This document shows positions 52,324 to 61,994 of a stretch of 64,000 bases of DNA, in pieces. Position 1 is the stretch's first letter; the number at the start of each line of letters is the position of its first letter. The stretch covers positions 496,001 through 560,000 of the forward strand of contig NZ_CP013234.1 of NCBI RefSeq assembly GCF_001584185.1, in the 5' to 3' direction. The notes beneath the pieces are model-generated. The model saw nothing but the letters and a program-made list of their open reading frames with translations. It was not told where the DNA came from and ran no database searches. Position numbers and translations under genes: made by a program. Source of the stretch: Collimonas pratensis (lineage in GTDB: Bacteria; Pseudomonadota; Gammaproteobacteria; Burkholderiales; Burkholderiaceae_D).

Positions 52324-52920
52324 GCGATGCGTTTTATGAAAGATGATGCCACGCATTATAGCGGCACAGCGCCTGCGTTCGATAAGGGAATGTCAAGCAT
52401 GCAGGGTCGATCCAGACCCTGGCAAGAGTACTGGTGTAGTGCTTCGTAAGTACTGAAACTTCATAAACGGGACCTTTTCGCGTCATGCGTCGTTGCAAAT
52501 CCTCGCGATGGTCCCGCCATCGCTCCGGTTTGCGCCTAGCCTGACACAAAAATCCGCCATTTCTGAAGCTCCATTACTTACGAAGCACTACACAGCGCGC
52601 CCATGGCTCAAAACTTGCTCTGCATCATGCGTTCTTGCTTGAGCGCAAATTACGTTGCGAAATTCAGACAAAAATTGTCGGACAAAACCAAAATAGTATG
52701 AATGGAGTCGCTGTGAAGCAATATTCCGTAACAGTTAAACAATTGCCGTCAGGAAAATTTCTTTACAGCAGTGCCCTCTTATTGCTACGATTTCACCTTA
52801 TAAAATTTAACATTGCTGTAAGCCCTGTTTTACAGGTTTTTCCTAACTTCGAGACGGTATACCGCTAATGCGACCGCCTTGCAGGCAGAATGTTCCCCAA
52901 ATATTAGATACTCGGGAGAA
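52324..52920. other. Intergenic region between mrcA and pilM
   Basis: About 600 bases between divergent genes. It holds the 160-bp MITE-like element (52434-52593) and, nearer pilM, AT-rich DNA with a CTGTAA..TTACAG inverted repeat at about 52816-52836. I found no near-consensus promoter for pilM. A 77-codon frame at 52635-52868 has no ribosome site or family features and is not called. Confidence 0.7.
52434..52593. mobile_element. MITE-like element with 19-bp perfect (33-bp imperfect) terminal inverted repeats
   Basis: GTGTAGTGCTTCGTAAGTA at 52434-52452 is exactly complementary to 52575-52593; extending inward, 29 of 33 bases match. The 160-bp element has no coding frame and an internal palindrome GCGATGG-tcccg-CCATCGC (52505-52523). 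No clear target duplication is visible. This is the structure expected of a non-autonomous transposon. Confidence 0.7.
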
Positions 52921-54006
52921 ATGCTCTTGGCATTAGATCTAGGATCGCTGATCGGTAAAAAGAACCCGCCGCTGGTGGGGATTGATATCAGCACGTCGGG
53001 CGTAAGGTTGGTCGAATTGTCAGAAACCGGCAAGGATCAACTGCGTCTTGACCGCTACGCCTCTGAACCATTGCCGCGGGGAGCGGTAGTGGATGGCAAT
53101 ATTGAAAACATCGAACAAGTGACGGAAGTCATCCGCCGGCTGTGGAAAAAAAGCGGCTCCAACACCAAGCTGGTGGCGCTGGGCATGCCGCCGGCCTCTG
53201 TCATCACCAAGAAAATCATTCTGGCCAGCGGCATGCTGGAGGAAGAGCTGGAGATGCAGGTCGAATCCGAGGCCAGCCAATATATTCCGTTTGCGCTGGA
53301 CGAAGTCAGCCTCGATTTCGACGTGATTGGTCCGGCCCAGCATTCGCCGGAAGACGTCGAAGTGCTGCTGGCGGCGACCCGCAAGGAAAAGGTCGAAGAT
53401 CGCGTGGCGGTGGCGGAAGCCGCCGGCCTCAAGCCGACCGTGATGGATATCGAATCGTATGCAGCGCGGGCGGCGATCAACCGCATCATCGGGCAATTGC
53501 CGAAAGCGGGGCAAGGCCAGATCGTCGGTCTGTTCCAGATCGGCACCCAGACCACGCATGTCTCGGCCTTGCTGGATGGGCAACTGATTTATGAGCGCGA
53601 GCAGCCTTTTGGCGGCAACCAGCTGACCCAGGACATCGTGCGCGCCTATGGCCTGTCGTACGAGGAGGCGGATACCAAGAAACGCAATGGCGACCTGCCT
53701 GAAGGCTATGAGCAGGAAATCCTCAATCCGTTCCTGGAAAGCGCTGCGCTGGAAGTCACGCGGGCGATCCAGTTCTTCTTTACCTCGACGCCGTATACCC
53801 GGATCGACCAGCTGTTCCTGGCTGGCGGTTGCGCCACGATTCCCGGCTTGGTCGAGGTGGTGGCGGGCCGCGCCAAGATTTCCACCTCGGTGGTGAGCCC
53901 GTTCACCGGCATGCAGCTGGGGCCGAACGTCCGTGAAAAACAATTGCGCATGGATGCGCCGTCCTATCTGGTTGCTTGCGGCCTGGCCATGCGGAGATTT
54001 GGCTGA
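52921..54006 (+). CDS. pilM: Type IV pilus inner-membrane platform protein PilM
   Basis: 361 residues from ATG 52921 (MLLALDLGSLIGKKNPPLVG), which has GGGAGA directly upstream; the frame extends 14 codons further. It has an actin/FtsA-like fold: GIDISTSGVRLVEL (phosphate 1), later AGGCATIPGLVEVV (adenosine site). PilM binds ATP and the N-terminal peptide of PilN on the cytoplasmic face. It is the first gene of pilMNOPQ, overlapping pilN by one base. Confidence 0.97.
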   Translation: MLLALDLGSLIGKKNPPLVGIDISTSGVRLVELSETGKDQLRLDRYASEPLPRGAVVDGNIENIEQVTEVIRRLWKKSGSNTKLVALGMPPASVITKKIILASGMLEEELEMQVESEASQYIPFALDEVSLDFDVIGPAQHSPEDVEVLLAATRKEKVEDRVAVAEAAGLKPTVMDIESYAARAAINRIIGQLPKAGQGQIVGLFQIGTQTTHVSALLDGQLIYEREQPFGGNQLTQDIVRAYGLSYEEADTKKRNGDLPEGYEQEILNPFLESAALEVTRAIQFFFTSTPYTRIDQLFLAGGCATIPGLVEVVAGRAKISTSVVSPFTGMQLGPNVREKQLRMDAPSYLVACGLAMRRFG

Positions 54007-54653
54007 TGATCAAAATTAATCTATTACCGCACCGCGAAGCCAAGCGTAAGCAGCGCAAGAACGCTTACTTCGCCATGCTGGCCTTGTCTGCCATGATCGG
54101 TTTGATCATGGTGTTGCTGGTGGGCGCCTTTTTCGCCAGCCAGATCGCTAACCAGACCGAACGAAACCGCTTCATCACGGCTGAAAACACCCGCCTTGAC
54201 GGCGAAATCAAGGAAGTCGCCACGCTCAAGCAGGAAATCGATGCGCTGAAGGCACGCCAGCAAGCTGTTGAAGACTTGCAGAGCGACCGCAACCAGCCTG
54301 TCTATCTGATGGACGAGCTAGTCAAGCAGGTGCCGGAAGGGGTCTATCTGAATTCCCTGAAGCAGGAAGGCCAACGGGTGGCGCTGAACGGCTACGCGCA
54401 ATCGAACGAACGGGTGTCCGAGCTGCTGCGTAATCTGAGCAACAACTCGGCCTGGCTGGAACGTCCCGACCTGGTCGAAATCCGTGCCGCAGTGATCGGT
54501 ACTGGGCGCGACAGCAAGCATGTCTTCGCATTTACCGTCAATGTCGGGATCAAGCGGCCGTCTGACAAGGATGCCAAAGATGGCGCGGCGACCCCGAAAA
54601 ATGCAGTTGCAGCTGTAGCCGGCACCGGCGCTCCAGCCGCAACCTTGAAATGA
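54006..54653 (+). CDS. pilN: Type IV pilus assembly protein PilN
   Basis: 215 residues. The N-terminal MIKINLLPHREAKRK is the PilM-binding motif (INLLP). One membrane helix (about 24-45) and a periplasmic coiled coil (QTERNRFITAENTRLDGEIK) follow. A Lys/Ala-rich tail ends the protein. It pairs with PilO in the alignment complex. The start overlaps the pilM stop by one base. Confidence 0.97.
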   Translation: MIKINLLPHREAKRKQRKNAYFAMLALSAMIGLIMVLLVGAFFASQIANQTERNRFITAENTRLDGEIKEVATLKQEIDALKARQQAVEDLQSDRNQPVYLMDELVKQVPEGVYLNSLKQEGQRVALNGYAQSNERVSELLRNLSNNSAWLERPDLVEIRAAVIGTGRDSKHVFAFTVNVGIKRPSDKDAKDGAATPKNAVAAVAGTGAPAATLK

Positions 54654-54663
54654 GAGACGCGCA

Positions 54664-55323
54664 ATGACCGATTTGAATAATTTGGGCGCGTCGATGAGCG
54701 CGCAGTTTCGCGGACTGAATGGCCGCCATCCCGGCCAATGGCCGATCGCACCGCGCATCTTGTCTGGCATCGGCGTATTCCTGCTGGTGCTGGTGGTCGG
54801 CTGGTTCTTTTACTGGAGCGACCAGCAGGATGCGCTCAACGCCGGCGAGCAACAAGAAGTCCAGCTGAAAGAACAATACAAGTCGAAGATCCAGCAAGCC
54901 ATCAACCTGGAAGCCTTGCAGAAGCAAAAGCTGCAAGTTGCCGACTATGTGGCGACCCTGGAGAAGCAGTTACCGAGCAAGGCGGAGATGGATGCGCTGC
55001 TGTCCGATATCAACCAGGCTGGCTTGGGACGTGGCTTGCAGTTTGAGCTGTTCAAGCCCGGCCAGGTGGTGGTGAAGGATTACTACGCGGAGCTGCCGAT
55101 CAACATCAAGGTGACTGGCAGTTATCACGATGTCGGTTCGTTCGCCAGCGACATCGCCAATCTGCCGCGTATCGTGACCTTGAACAATATGAATCTGGTG
55201 ACGGGCAAGGACGGCGTCCTGAGCCTGGATGCGATTGCCAAGACCTTCCGCTATCTGGATAAGGACGAAGTCGCTGAGCAGCGTAAGACTGCGAACGCAG
55301 CTAAACAGAAAGGTCAAAAATGA
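54664..55323 (+). CDS. pilO: Type IV pilus assembly protein PilO
   Basis: 219 residues with one membrane helix (about 36-56, ILSGIGVFLLVLVVGWFFYW), a coiled coil (AINLEALQKQKLQVADYVAT) and a ferredoxin-like periplasmic domain. It dimerises with PilN and contacts PilP. It starts 10 bases after pilN and overlaps pilP by 4 bases (ATGA). Confidence 0.97.
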   Translation: MTDLNNLGASMSAQFRGLNGRHPGQWPIAPRILSGIGVFLLVLVVGWFFYWSDQQDALNAGEQQEVQLKEQYKSKIQQAINLEALQKQKLQVADYVATLEKQLPSKAEMDALLSDINQAGLGRGLQFELFKPGQVVVKDYYAELPINIKVTGSYHDVGSFASDIANLPRIVTLNNMNLVTGKDGVLSLDAIAKTFRYLDKDEVAEQRKTANAAKQKGQK

Positions 55324-55868
55324 CGTTTTTTCGTATTGGGCGTCTGACCCGGGTGACATTTTTTGTCGTATTCATCTCAACTTTGTCAGGTTGCGGCGAC
55401 AGCGGCGTGCAGGAACTGAAAGACTGGATGGCGGACGTCAAGAGCCATACCAAGGTGGGGATTCCGAAACTGACCGAGCCGAAGAAGTTCATCCCCTTCA
55501 TGTATGCAAGCGCGACCAGCGTCGATCCGTATAACCCCAACAAGCTGCTGGTAGCGTTTGCCAAGCTGCAGGGCAAGTCCAACGGCTTGAAGCCGAATAT
55601 GGACCGGCGTCGTGAAACGCTGGAAAACTATCCTCTGGATACCATCAAAATGGTCGGCACCCTGCAAAAGGTGGGATTGAGCTACGCCTTGCTGCAAGTC
55701 GACAAGACGGTATTCCAGGCGAAAGTGGGTAATTACATTGGGCAGAATTTCGGCATGGTCACCAGTATCACCGAATCCGAAATCAATCTGAAAGAAATCG
55801 TACAAGACGCGTCCGGCGAATGGGTCGAGCGCGAAGCCAAGTTAGCGTTGCAGGAGAGCACAAAATGA
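55320..55868 (+). CDS. pilP: Type IV pilus lipoprotein PilP
   Basis: 182 residues. The signal peptide ends in the lipobox LSGC (Cys near 22) GDSG. The C-terminal domain contains the conserved VGNYIGQNFGMVTSITESEI segment. It links the PilNO inner-membrane complex to the PilQ secretin. It overlaps pilO by 4 bases and pilQ by 4 bases. Confidence 0.97.
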   Translation: MTFFRIGRLTRVTFFVVFISTLSGCGDSGVQELKDWMADVKSHTKVGIPKLTEPKKFIPFMYASATSVDPYNPNKLLVAFAKLQGKSNGLKPNMDRRRETLENYPLDTIKMVGTLQKVGLSYALLQVDKTVFQAKVGNYIGQNFGMVTSITESEINLKEIVQDASGEWVEREAKLALQESTK

Positions 55869-58087
55869 TTGCAGCAGGAAAAAAATTAGTTAGCCTGGGC
55901 GTGAGTCGGCTGAGCAGGATTCGACAGAAAGCGCTGATGCTGGGCGCGTTGCTTTGCATGGTCGGGTTTGGCGTTTCCGCAACGGCAGCCGAAGACAACG
56001 CCATCACGTCGATCAGCGCCAATCAGCAAGGCGCCAACGTGATCGTCAAGATCAACTTCAAGCGTCCGCTGAGCAGTCAACCGACTGCGTTCTCCATTCT
56101 GAGTCCGGCACGGATTGCCTTTGACTTTGTCGGCGTCGGCAATGCGACCGGTAAAACCTCGCAGGACATCAGCCTGGGCGATGTGCGCAATGTATTGGTG
56201 GCGCAAGCCGATGACCGCTCGCGCCTGGTATTCAATCTGAAGCGCTCCCTGTCCTATGCAACAGCGATGGATGGCAATGCCTTGGTTGTCACGATCGATG
56301 GTTCAGGCAGCCTGGCATCTCCGGTGAATGCCGCCGGCATGCCGGTGCAGCCAGCGGCCAAGACCGCCATGGCTGCTGCGCCTGCCGCGGCACCTTTGTT
56401 GAATGGCAAACCAGCGCTGCGCGACATTGATTTCCGTCGCGGTACTGCAGGCGAAGGCCGGGTCGTGATTGACTTGCCGAACGCGCAGGTCGGCGTCGAT
56501 GTCCGTCAACAAGGCCAGACAATTGTGGTTGATTTCCTCAAGACCAGTTTGCCGGACGTTCTGCGCCGCAAGCTGGATGTGGGTGATTTCGGCACACCGG
56601 TGAAGACCATCAGCACCGTGACTCAGGGTGAAAATGTTCGGATGATCATCGAGCCGAAAGGGCTGTGGGAGCAAAGCGCTTATCAAAGCGACAGCCAGCT
56701 GGTGATCGAAGTCAAGCCGCTCAAGGAAGACCCGAACAAGCTGGCGCAAGGCGCCCAGGGTTACCGCGGCGACAAGCTGTCCCTGAATTTCCAGAACGTC
56801 GAAGTGCGTTCGGTGCTGCAAGTGATTGCGGACTTCACTGGCTTGAATATCATTACCAGCGATACCGTCGGCGGCAACCTCACTCTGCGCTTGAAAGATG
56901 TGCCTTGGGACCAGGCTCTGGATATCGTGATGCAGGCCAAGGGCCTGGACATGCGTAAGAACGGCTCTGTTATCTGGATTGCTCCCAAGGATGAACTGTT
57001 GACGAAAGAGAAACTGGAACTCGAACAGCGTTCGCAGATTGCTGAGCTGGAGCCTCTACGCACAGAGTCATTCCAGTTAAATTATCAAAAAGCTGACGCC
57101 TTCAAGAAAATATTCGGCATCGATGATGCTGGATCAGGTGGCACCGGTGCCAAGAAAAATAGCATTTTGTCGTCACGCGGCAGCGCTGTGATTGATCCTC
57201 GCACCAACCAGTTGTTTGTGACCGATACACCGACCATATTGCAAAATATCCGCAATTTGGTGCAAAAAGTCGATATTGCGTCAAGGCAGGTTCTGATCGA
57301 GGCGCGGATGGTCGAAGCTAACGACGGTTTCAGTCGTAATCTCGGCGCAAAACTAGGATTCGGTTTTCATGGCGGCAATCGTCCGATTACGGAGATTGGC
57401 GGTCAGCAAACCGGAACTGTAGGTGCTGCCGGAGGAACCTCTACGAATGCGGTTGGGTTGAATTCATCTGCGTTGCAGACGGTCAACGGCAATTCAGTTA
57501 ACTTGCCGGCGGCGCCTATTGGCACCACTAATGCGAGCTCAGTGGCACTGACATTGTTTAATGCTGCCGCAACTAAATTTATCAGCCTGGAATTGTCTGC
57601 GCTGGAAGCCGATGGCCAGGGCAAGATAATATCTAGTCCGCGTGTGGTGACGGCCGATCAGCAAAAAGCCTTGATTGAACAAGGGACTGAAATTCCTTAT
57701 CAAAGTGCGACAAGCAGCGGCGCGACTTCAGTTGAATTCAAGAAAGCTAACTTGAAGCTGGAAGTTACGCCGCAAATTACGCCGGATGGCAACGTTATAT
57801 TGACGGTAGATGTGACCAACGATAGTGTCGGTGCGACTGTTCCAGGCGGCGTTGCCATCAATACCAAGCATGTCCAGACCCAAGTCCAGGTTGAAAATGG
57901 TGGAACCGTCGTAATTGGCGGTATTTATACCCAAACGGTCAGCAACGATGTTAATAAAGTGCCACTACTTGGAGATATTCCGGTTCTGGGTTATCTTTTC
58001 AAACAATCCGCAGTTGTTAATAAACGAACTGAATTATTGATTTTCCTGACACCGAAAGTTGTCATCGACCGCATCGCTGCGCACTAA
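55865..58087 (+). CDS. pilQ: Type IV pilus secretin PilQ
   Basis: 740 residues. Signal peptide, then two AMIN domains (about 45-270) for peptidoglycan binding, the secretin N1 region (LSLNFQNVEVRSVLQVIADF near 303-322), and the C-terminal secretin domain ending in VPLLGDIPVLGYLFK and RTELLIFLTP. It forms the outer-membrane channel for pilus extrusion. A Gly/Ser/Thr/Asn-rich stretch (about 515-555) fills the insertion region of the secretin domain. Codon use in the second half (57,000-58,080) is visibly more AT-rich than in pilMNOP. The start overlaps pilP by 4 bases. Confidence 0.98.
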   Translation: MIAAGKKLVSLGVSRLSRIRQKALMLGALLCMVGFGVSATAAEDNAITSISANQQGANVIVKINFKRPLSSQPTAFSILSPARIAFDFVGVGNATGKTSQDISLGDVRNVLVAQADDRSRLVFNLKRSLSYATAMDGNALVVTIDGSGSLASPVNAAGMPVQPAAKTAMAAAPAAAPLLNGKPALRDIDFRRGTAGEGRVVIDLPNAQVGVDVRQQGQTIVVDFLKTSLPDVLRRKLDVGDFGTPVKTISTVTQGENVRMIIEPKGLWEQSAYQSDSQLVIEVKPLKEDPNKLAQGAQGYRGDKLSLNFQNVEVRSVLQVIADFTGLNIITSDTVGGNLTLRLKDVPWDQALDIVMQAKGLDMRKNGSVIWIAPKDELLTKEKLELEQRSQIAELEPLRTESFQLNYQKADAFKKIFGIDDAGSGGTGAKKNSILSSRGSAVIDPRTNQLFVTDTPTILQNIRNLVQKVDIASRQVLIEARMVEANDGFSRNLGAKLGFGFHGGNRPITEIGGQQTGTVGAAGGTSTNAVGLNSSALQTVNGNSVNLPAAPIGTTNASSVALTLFNAAATKFISLELSALEADGQGKIISSPRVVTADQQKALIEQGTEIPYQSATSSGATSVEFKKANLKLEVTPQITPDGNVILTVDVTNDSVGATVPGGVAINTKHVQTQVQVENGGTVVIGGIYTQTVSNDVNKVPLLGDIPVLGYLFKQSAVVNKRTELLIFLTPKVVIDRIAAH

Positions 58088-58102
58088 ACTCCAATTGCGC
58101 TG

Positions 58103-58127
58103 GGACACCGGCTTGATGCCGGTGTCC
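58103..58127 (+). promoter_or_regulatory. Hairpin between pilQ and aroK-aroB
   Basis: Perfect 10-bp stem GGACACCGGC / GCCGGTGTCC with a 5-base loop, 15 bases after the pilQ stop and 4 bases before the next start codon. There is no T-tract, so it is an intercistronic stem rather than a terminator; it could limit translation of the downstream gene. Confidence 0.6.
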
Positions 58128-58131
58128 GTAC

Positions 58132-59910
58132 ATGAGCAAAAGGTTAAGTAGTGAAATGGTAAGGTACACAGGCAATATCTTTCTGGTAGGCCTGATGGGC
58201 GCGGGCAAGACTACGGTTGGCCGTGCCCTGGCAAGAAAACTCAACAAGCTTTTCATTGATTCCGACCACGAAATCGAGGCGCGCACCGGCGTCTCGATTC
58301 CCCTGATTTTTGAAATCGAAGGCGAAGAGAGCTTCCGTCAGCGAGAGACCGAAGTGATCCGCGACCTGAGCGCCCGCAGCGGCATCGTGCTGGCGACCGG
58401 CGGCGGCGCCATCATGCGCGCCGAGAACCGCGAATACCTGAAGACCCGCGGCACCGTGATCTACCTGCGTGCCAGCATCCATAACATCCTCCAACGCACC
58501 AGCCGCGACAAGAACCGCCCCCTGCTGCAGACCGCTGATCCGCGCCGCCGGCTGGAAGAGCTGTCGCGCCAGCGCGAGCCGTATTATCGTGAAGTTGCCG
58601 ACATAGTCATCGATACCGGCCGACCTAACGTACAATTCCTGGTACACAGTATCTTGAGCCAGCTGGATGTGCAGGCCGACGACCTTGAACCAGGGAGCGG
58701 GCAGGCGCAGCCGGCCGGCGCCGGCAACCTCGGGCAGGCCAGTGGCCCAGCCCACCAGACATCACATTTTCTTATGAATCAGCAGTCGACTTCTTCGGCC
58801 CCAGTATCGGCCCCGGCCATCACGCTCCAGGTAGAACTGGGCGAGCGCAGCTATCCGATTGAAATCGGCCCATCCCTGCTGGCTGACCGCGCGCGCATTG
58901 CCCGCCTGATCAGCGGCAAGCAGGTGGTGGTCGTGACTAATACGGTGGTGGCGCCGTTGTATCTGGAAGGCGTCAGCCAGACCTTGCGCGATGCCGGCAA
59001 GAGCGTGCTGGAAATCATCCTGCCGGATGGCGAGGAAGAAAAGAACTGGGCTAGCCTGATGCAGATCTTCGATCGCCTGCTGGCGGCTAAATGTGACCGC
59101 AAGACCACCCTGATCGCCCTTGGCGGCGGCGTGATTGGCGACCTCACCGGTTTTGCCGCATCCGCCTACATGCGCGGCGTGCCCTTCGTGCAGATCCCGA
59201 CCACCTTGCTGGCACAAGTCGATTCCTCGGTGGGCGGCAAGACCGGCATCAACCATCCTCTCGGCAAGAACATGATCGGCGCCTTTTACCAGCCGCAGGC
59301 GGTGATCGCCGATACCATGACCCTGCATAGCTTGCCGGAGCGTGAGCTGTCCGCCGGCCTCGCCGAGGTGATCAAGTACGGCGCCGTGATCGACGCCGAG
59401 TTTTTCAAATGGATAGAAAACAATATCGATAAGCTGATGGCGCGCGACAACGCCGCGCTGGCTTACGCGATCCGCCGTTCCTGCGAGCTGAAAGCCGACG
59501 TCGTGCGCCAGGATGAGCGCGAAGGCGGCTTGCGCGCGATCCTGAATTTCGGCCATACCTTCGGCCACGCGATCGAATCAGGCCTCGGCTACGGCAAGTG
59601 GCTGCATGGCGAAGCGGTCGGTTGCGGCATGGTGATGGCGGCTGATCTGTCGCACCGCCTCGGCCATATCAATGCCGTCGACAAGGAAAGAGTGTGCGCG
59701 CTGGTGCGTGCCGCCGGCTTGCCGACCGAGGCGCCTAACCTGGGCGCCCAGCGCTGGCTGGAACTGATGCAGATCGACAAAAAGAACGAAGATGGCCAGA
59801 TCAAGTTCATCCTGATGAAGCCGCTGGGCAGTCATCTGATCACCGGCGCGCCGCCAGAGGCGCTGCTGGCGACCCTCCAGCAACTCGCCTCCGGAGACCT
59901 GCCGCGATGA
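58132..59910 (+). CDS. aroKB: Fused shikimate kinase / 3-dehydroquinate synthase (AroK-AroB)
   Basis: A single 592-residue frame. Residues 10-175 are shikimate kinase (P-loop [29 protein letters not shown], then RPLLQ lid). Residues 176-215 are a Gly/Ala/Gln-rich linker. Residues from about 225 are dehydroquinate synthase ([35 protein letters not shown], the metal-site [11 protein letters not shown]). The two enzymes catalyse steps 2 and 5 of the shikimate pathway. aroK and aroB are normally adjacent separate genes. Here no stop separates them, and the in-frame ATG at 58774 lacks a ribosome site. The start may be 58132 or 58156. Confidence 0.93.
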   Translation: MSKRLSSEMVRYTGNIFLVGLMGAGKTTVGRALARKLNKLFIDSDHEIEARTGVSIPLIFEIEGEESFRQRETEVIRDLSARSGIVLATGGGAIMRAENREYLKTRGTVIYLRASIHNILQRTSRDKNRPLLQTADPRRRLEELSRQREPYYREVADIVIDTGRPNVQFLVHSILSQLDVQADDLEPGSGQAQPAGAGNLGQASGPAHQTSHFLMNQQSTSSAPVSAPAITLQVELGERSYPIEIGPSLLADRARIARLISGKQVVVVTNTVVAPLYLEGVSQTLRDAGKSVLEIILPDGEEEKNWASLMQIFDRLLAAKCDRKTTLIALGGGVIGDLTGFAASAYMRGVPFVQIPTTLLAQVDSSVGGKTGINHPLGKNMIGAFYQPQAVIADTMTLHSLPERELSAGLAEVIKYGAVIDAEFFKWIENNIDKLMARDNAALAYAIRRSCELKADVVRQDEREGGLRAILNFGHTFGHAIESGLGYGKWLHGEAVGCGMVMAADLSHRLGHINAVDKERVCALVRAAGLPTEAPNLGAQRWLELMQIDKKNEDGQIKFILMKPLGSHLITGAPPEALLATLQQLASGDLPR

Positions 59911-61064
59911 ATCAAGAAACGTCTCTCGCTCCCTATGCCGCACATTCTGCGCAGTCGCGAGGACGTTTGTTTGCTGAAGAAACGCCCGGCTCGCGCACGG
60001 AATTCCAGCGTGACCGCGACCGTATTATCCATTGCACCGCATTCCGTCGGCTGGAATACAAGACGCAAGTATTCGTCAACCACGAAGGCGACCTGTTCCG
60101 CACGCGCCTGACGCACAGCATCGAAGTCGCGCAGATCGCCCGTTCGATCGCCCGCAACCTGCAATTGAACGAAGACCTGGTGGAAGCCATCTCGCTGGCC
60201 CATGATCTTGGCCATACGCCGTTCGGTCATGCCGGCCAGGATGCCTTGAATGACTGCATGGAGGCCCATGGCGGCTTCGAACACAATCTGCAGAGCCTGC
60301 GTGTGGTTGACAAGCTGGAGCAGCGCTATGGCGCGTTTGACGGCTTGAACCTGATGTTCGAGACGCGCGAGGGCATCCTCAAGCACTGTTCGCTGGCCAA
60401 TGCCAAGAAACTGGGCGATATCGGCCAGCGTTTCATCCTGCGCAAGCAGCCGACGCTGGAAGCACAGGTGGCCAACCTGGCCGATGAGATCGCCTACAAC
60501 AACCACGATATCGATGACGGCCTGCGTTCGGGTTTGCTGACCTTGGAGCAGATGAACCAGATCGATTTTTACGCGCAGCACAGCCGCCAGGTCGAGCAGC
60601 TGTTCCCGGGCCTGGGCGGGCGCAGGGCGATCAACGAAACCATCCGGCGCATGATCAACGCCTTGATCAGCGACCTGATCCAGACCTCGCAGCAGCGCAT
60701 CCAGGATGCCCGCCTGCAGACAGTCGACGATGTGCGCAATGCGCCGCCGCTGATTGCCTTCTCCGACGGCATGGCGCAGCAAGCCGCCTTGCTGAAGCGC
60801 TTCCTGCGCGAAAACCTGTATCGCCACTACCTGGTCAACCGCATGACAGCCAAGGCGCGGCGCATCGTCGCCGAACTGTATGCCTGCTTCAGCGCCGAAC
60901 CGTCATTGCTGCCGCCTGACTATCAGCTGGAGCAGCGCGGATCGAAACCATTGGAACCGCAGCAGCAGGCGCGCGAAATTGCCGACTATATCGCCGGCAT
61001 GACTGACCGCTATGCCATTCGCGAACACCGGCGGCTATTCTTGGTGGATGAAGGACATCTGTAA
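59907..61064 (+). CDS. dgt: Deoxyguanosinetriphosphate triphosphohydrolase-like protein
   Basis: 385 residues of the HD superfamily: [11 protein letters not shown] near the start, the metal-binding [15 protein letters not shown] (His), [17 protein letters not shown] (HD pair) and a later [11 protein letters not shown]. Members hydrolyse dNTPs to deoxynucleoside and triphosphate; the short form (about 380) differs from E. coli Dgt, so substrate choice is uncertain. The start overlaps the aroB stop by 4 bases, the conserved aroB-dgt pair of betaproteobacteria. Confidence 0.92.
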   Translation: MNQETSLAPYAAHSAQSRGRLFAEETPGSRTEFQRDRDRIIHCTAFRRLEYKTQVFVNHEGDLFRTRLTHSIEVAQIARSIARNLQLNEDLVEAISLAHDLGHTPFGHAGQDALNDCMEAHGGFEHNLQSLRVVDKLEQRYGAFDGLNLMFETREGILKHCSLANAKKLGDIGQRFILRKQPTLEAQVANLADEIAYNNHDIDDGLRSGLLTLEQMNQIDFYAQHSRQVEQLFPGLGGRRAINETIRRMINALISDLIQTSQQRIQDARLQTVDDVRNAPPLIAFSDGMAQQAALLKRFLRENLYRHYLVNRMTAKARRIVAELYACFSAEPSLLPPDYQLEQRGSKPLEPQQQAREIADYIAGMTDRYAIREHRRLFLVDEGHL

Positions 61065-61183
61065 GCGCCGCACGACGTAGTACTTTTGTTTCTTGATCGA
61101 TTAACAAATCTGCGTAACAAACGAGTTGGGTTAGACTTTGACGTCGTCCACTTATTGTTCACTTCACTACTTCAAGGATCATC

Positions 61184-61873
61184 ATGCGACCTTTCTATAA
61201 AACAGCAATCACATTGAGCCTGGCGGTAACGGCATCGGCGGCGTTTGCGCTGTCATTGAGCGACCTCAGCAACCAGGACGCCAGCAGCGGCTTGAAAGCC
61301 GCCCTGCAGAAAGGCGCCGACGTCGCTGTCTCCAAGCTGGGTGTCGAGAACGGCTTCCTGAACAACGACAAGGTCAAGATCGGCTTGCCCAGCGTGCTGG
61401 ATAAAGCCATGCCTCTGCTGCGCATGACCGGCCAGGGCCAGAAACTGGACGACTTGGTGGTGTCGATGAACCATGCCGCGGAACAGGCAGTGCCCTTGGC
61501 CAAGCCCTTGCTGCTGAATGCTGTCAAGTCGATGTCGGTGACCGACGCCAAGAACATCCTGACCGGCGGCGATACGTCGGTGACCGATTTCTTCAAGCAG
61601 AAAACTTCGGCGCAGCTGGGCGAGAAATTCCTGCCTATCGTCAAAGGCGTGACCGATCGCAACGGCCTGTCGGCGCAATACAACTCGGTCATGGGACAAG
61701 TCGGCAAGACCGGCATGGTGCCGGCCCAGCAAAGCACGGTGGAAGGCTATGTCACGCAGCGCGCGCTGGACGGCTTGTACACCATCATCGGCGATGAAGA
61801 GAAGGCCATACGCCAGGATCCGGTCGGCGCCGGCAGCGCGATTATCGGCAAGGTGTTCGGCGCACTGAAATAA
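61184..61873 (+). CDS. DUF4197 family exported protein
   Basis: 229 residues. Signal peptide (1-22, ending AFALSLSDL), then an all-helical protein with conserved LKAALQKGADVAVSKLG, FLNNDKVKIGLP and the C-terminal DGLYTIIGDEEKAIRQDP. This matches the DUF4197 family, which has no known function; a periplasmic location is inferred. AAGGA is about 7 bases before the ATG. It is a single-gene unit after dgt, ending at the bidirectional terminator at 61914. Confidence 0.88.
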   Translation: MRPFYKTAITLSLAVTASAAFALSLSDLSNQDASSGLKAALQKGADVAVSKLGVENGFLNNDKVKIGLPSVLDKAMPLLRMTGQGQKLDDLVVSMNHAAEQAVPLAKPLLLNAVKSMSVTDAKNILTGGDTSVTDFFKQKTSAQLGEKFLPIVKGVTDRNGLSAQYNSVMGQVGKTGMVPAQQSTVEGYVTQRALDGLYTIIGDEEKAIRQDPVGAGSAIIGKVFGALK

Positions 61874-61913
61874 GCGCACCTTATAGCGATAAACAGTAAT
61901 ATGGTTTGAAAAT

Positions 61914-61943
61914 AACAAAGGGCGCATTAACTGCGCCCTTGTT
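61914..61943. terminator. Bidirectional terminator between DUF4197 and hpf
   Basis: AACAA-A-GGGCGCA / TGCGCCC-TTGTT stem with a 5-base loop; moderately T-rich on both flanks (TTGTTCATTC forward, TTTGTTATTTTC reverse). It serves two convergent genes. Confidence 0.8.
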
Positions 61944-61994
61944 CATTCTATCGGCGCCAGCTAGTCAGCTGCAGCGCCCGGATTGGCGGCCGGT

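Noticed and set aside
52424..52603. Target-site duplication around the 52434 element
   Set aside because: The flanks (AGTACTG and AGCGCGC) do not match, so no duplication is claimed.
52635..52868. A 77-codon frame upstream of pilM
   Set aside because: No ribosome site, no signal or domain, and it lies in AT-rich DNA likely to hold the pilM promoter.
52640..52920. A sigma54-type (-24/-12) promoter ahead of pilM
   Set aside because: I looked for TGGCAC-N5-TTGC spacing because rpoN is in the window, but found no acceptable match.
58774..59910. Separate aroB gene starting at the internal ATG
   Set aside because: There is no stop codon before it and no ribosome site upstream; the frame runs through from aroK. 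A separate translation start is not excluded experimentally.
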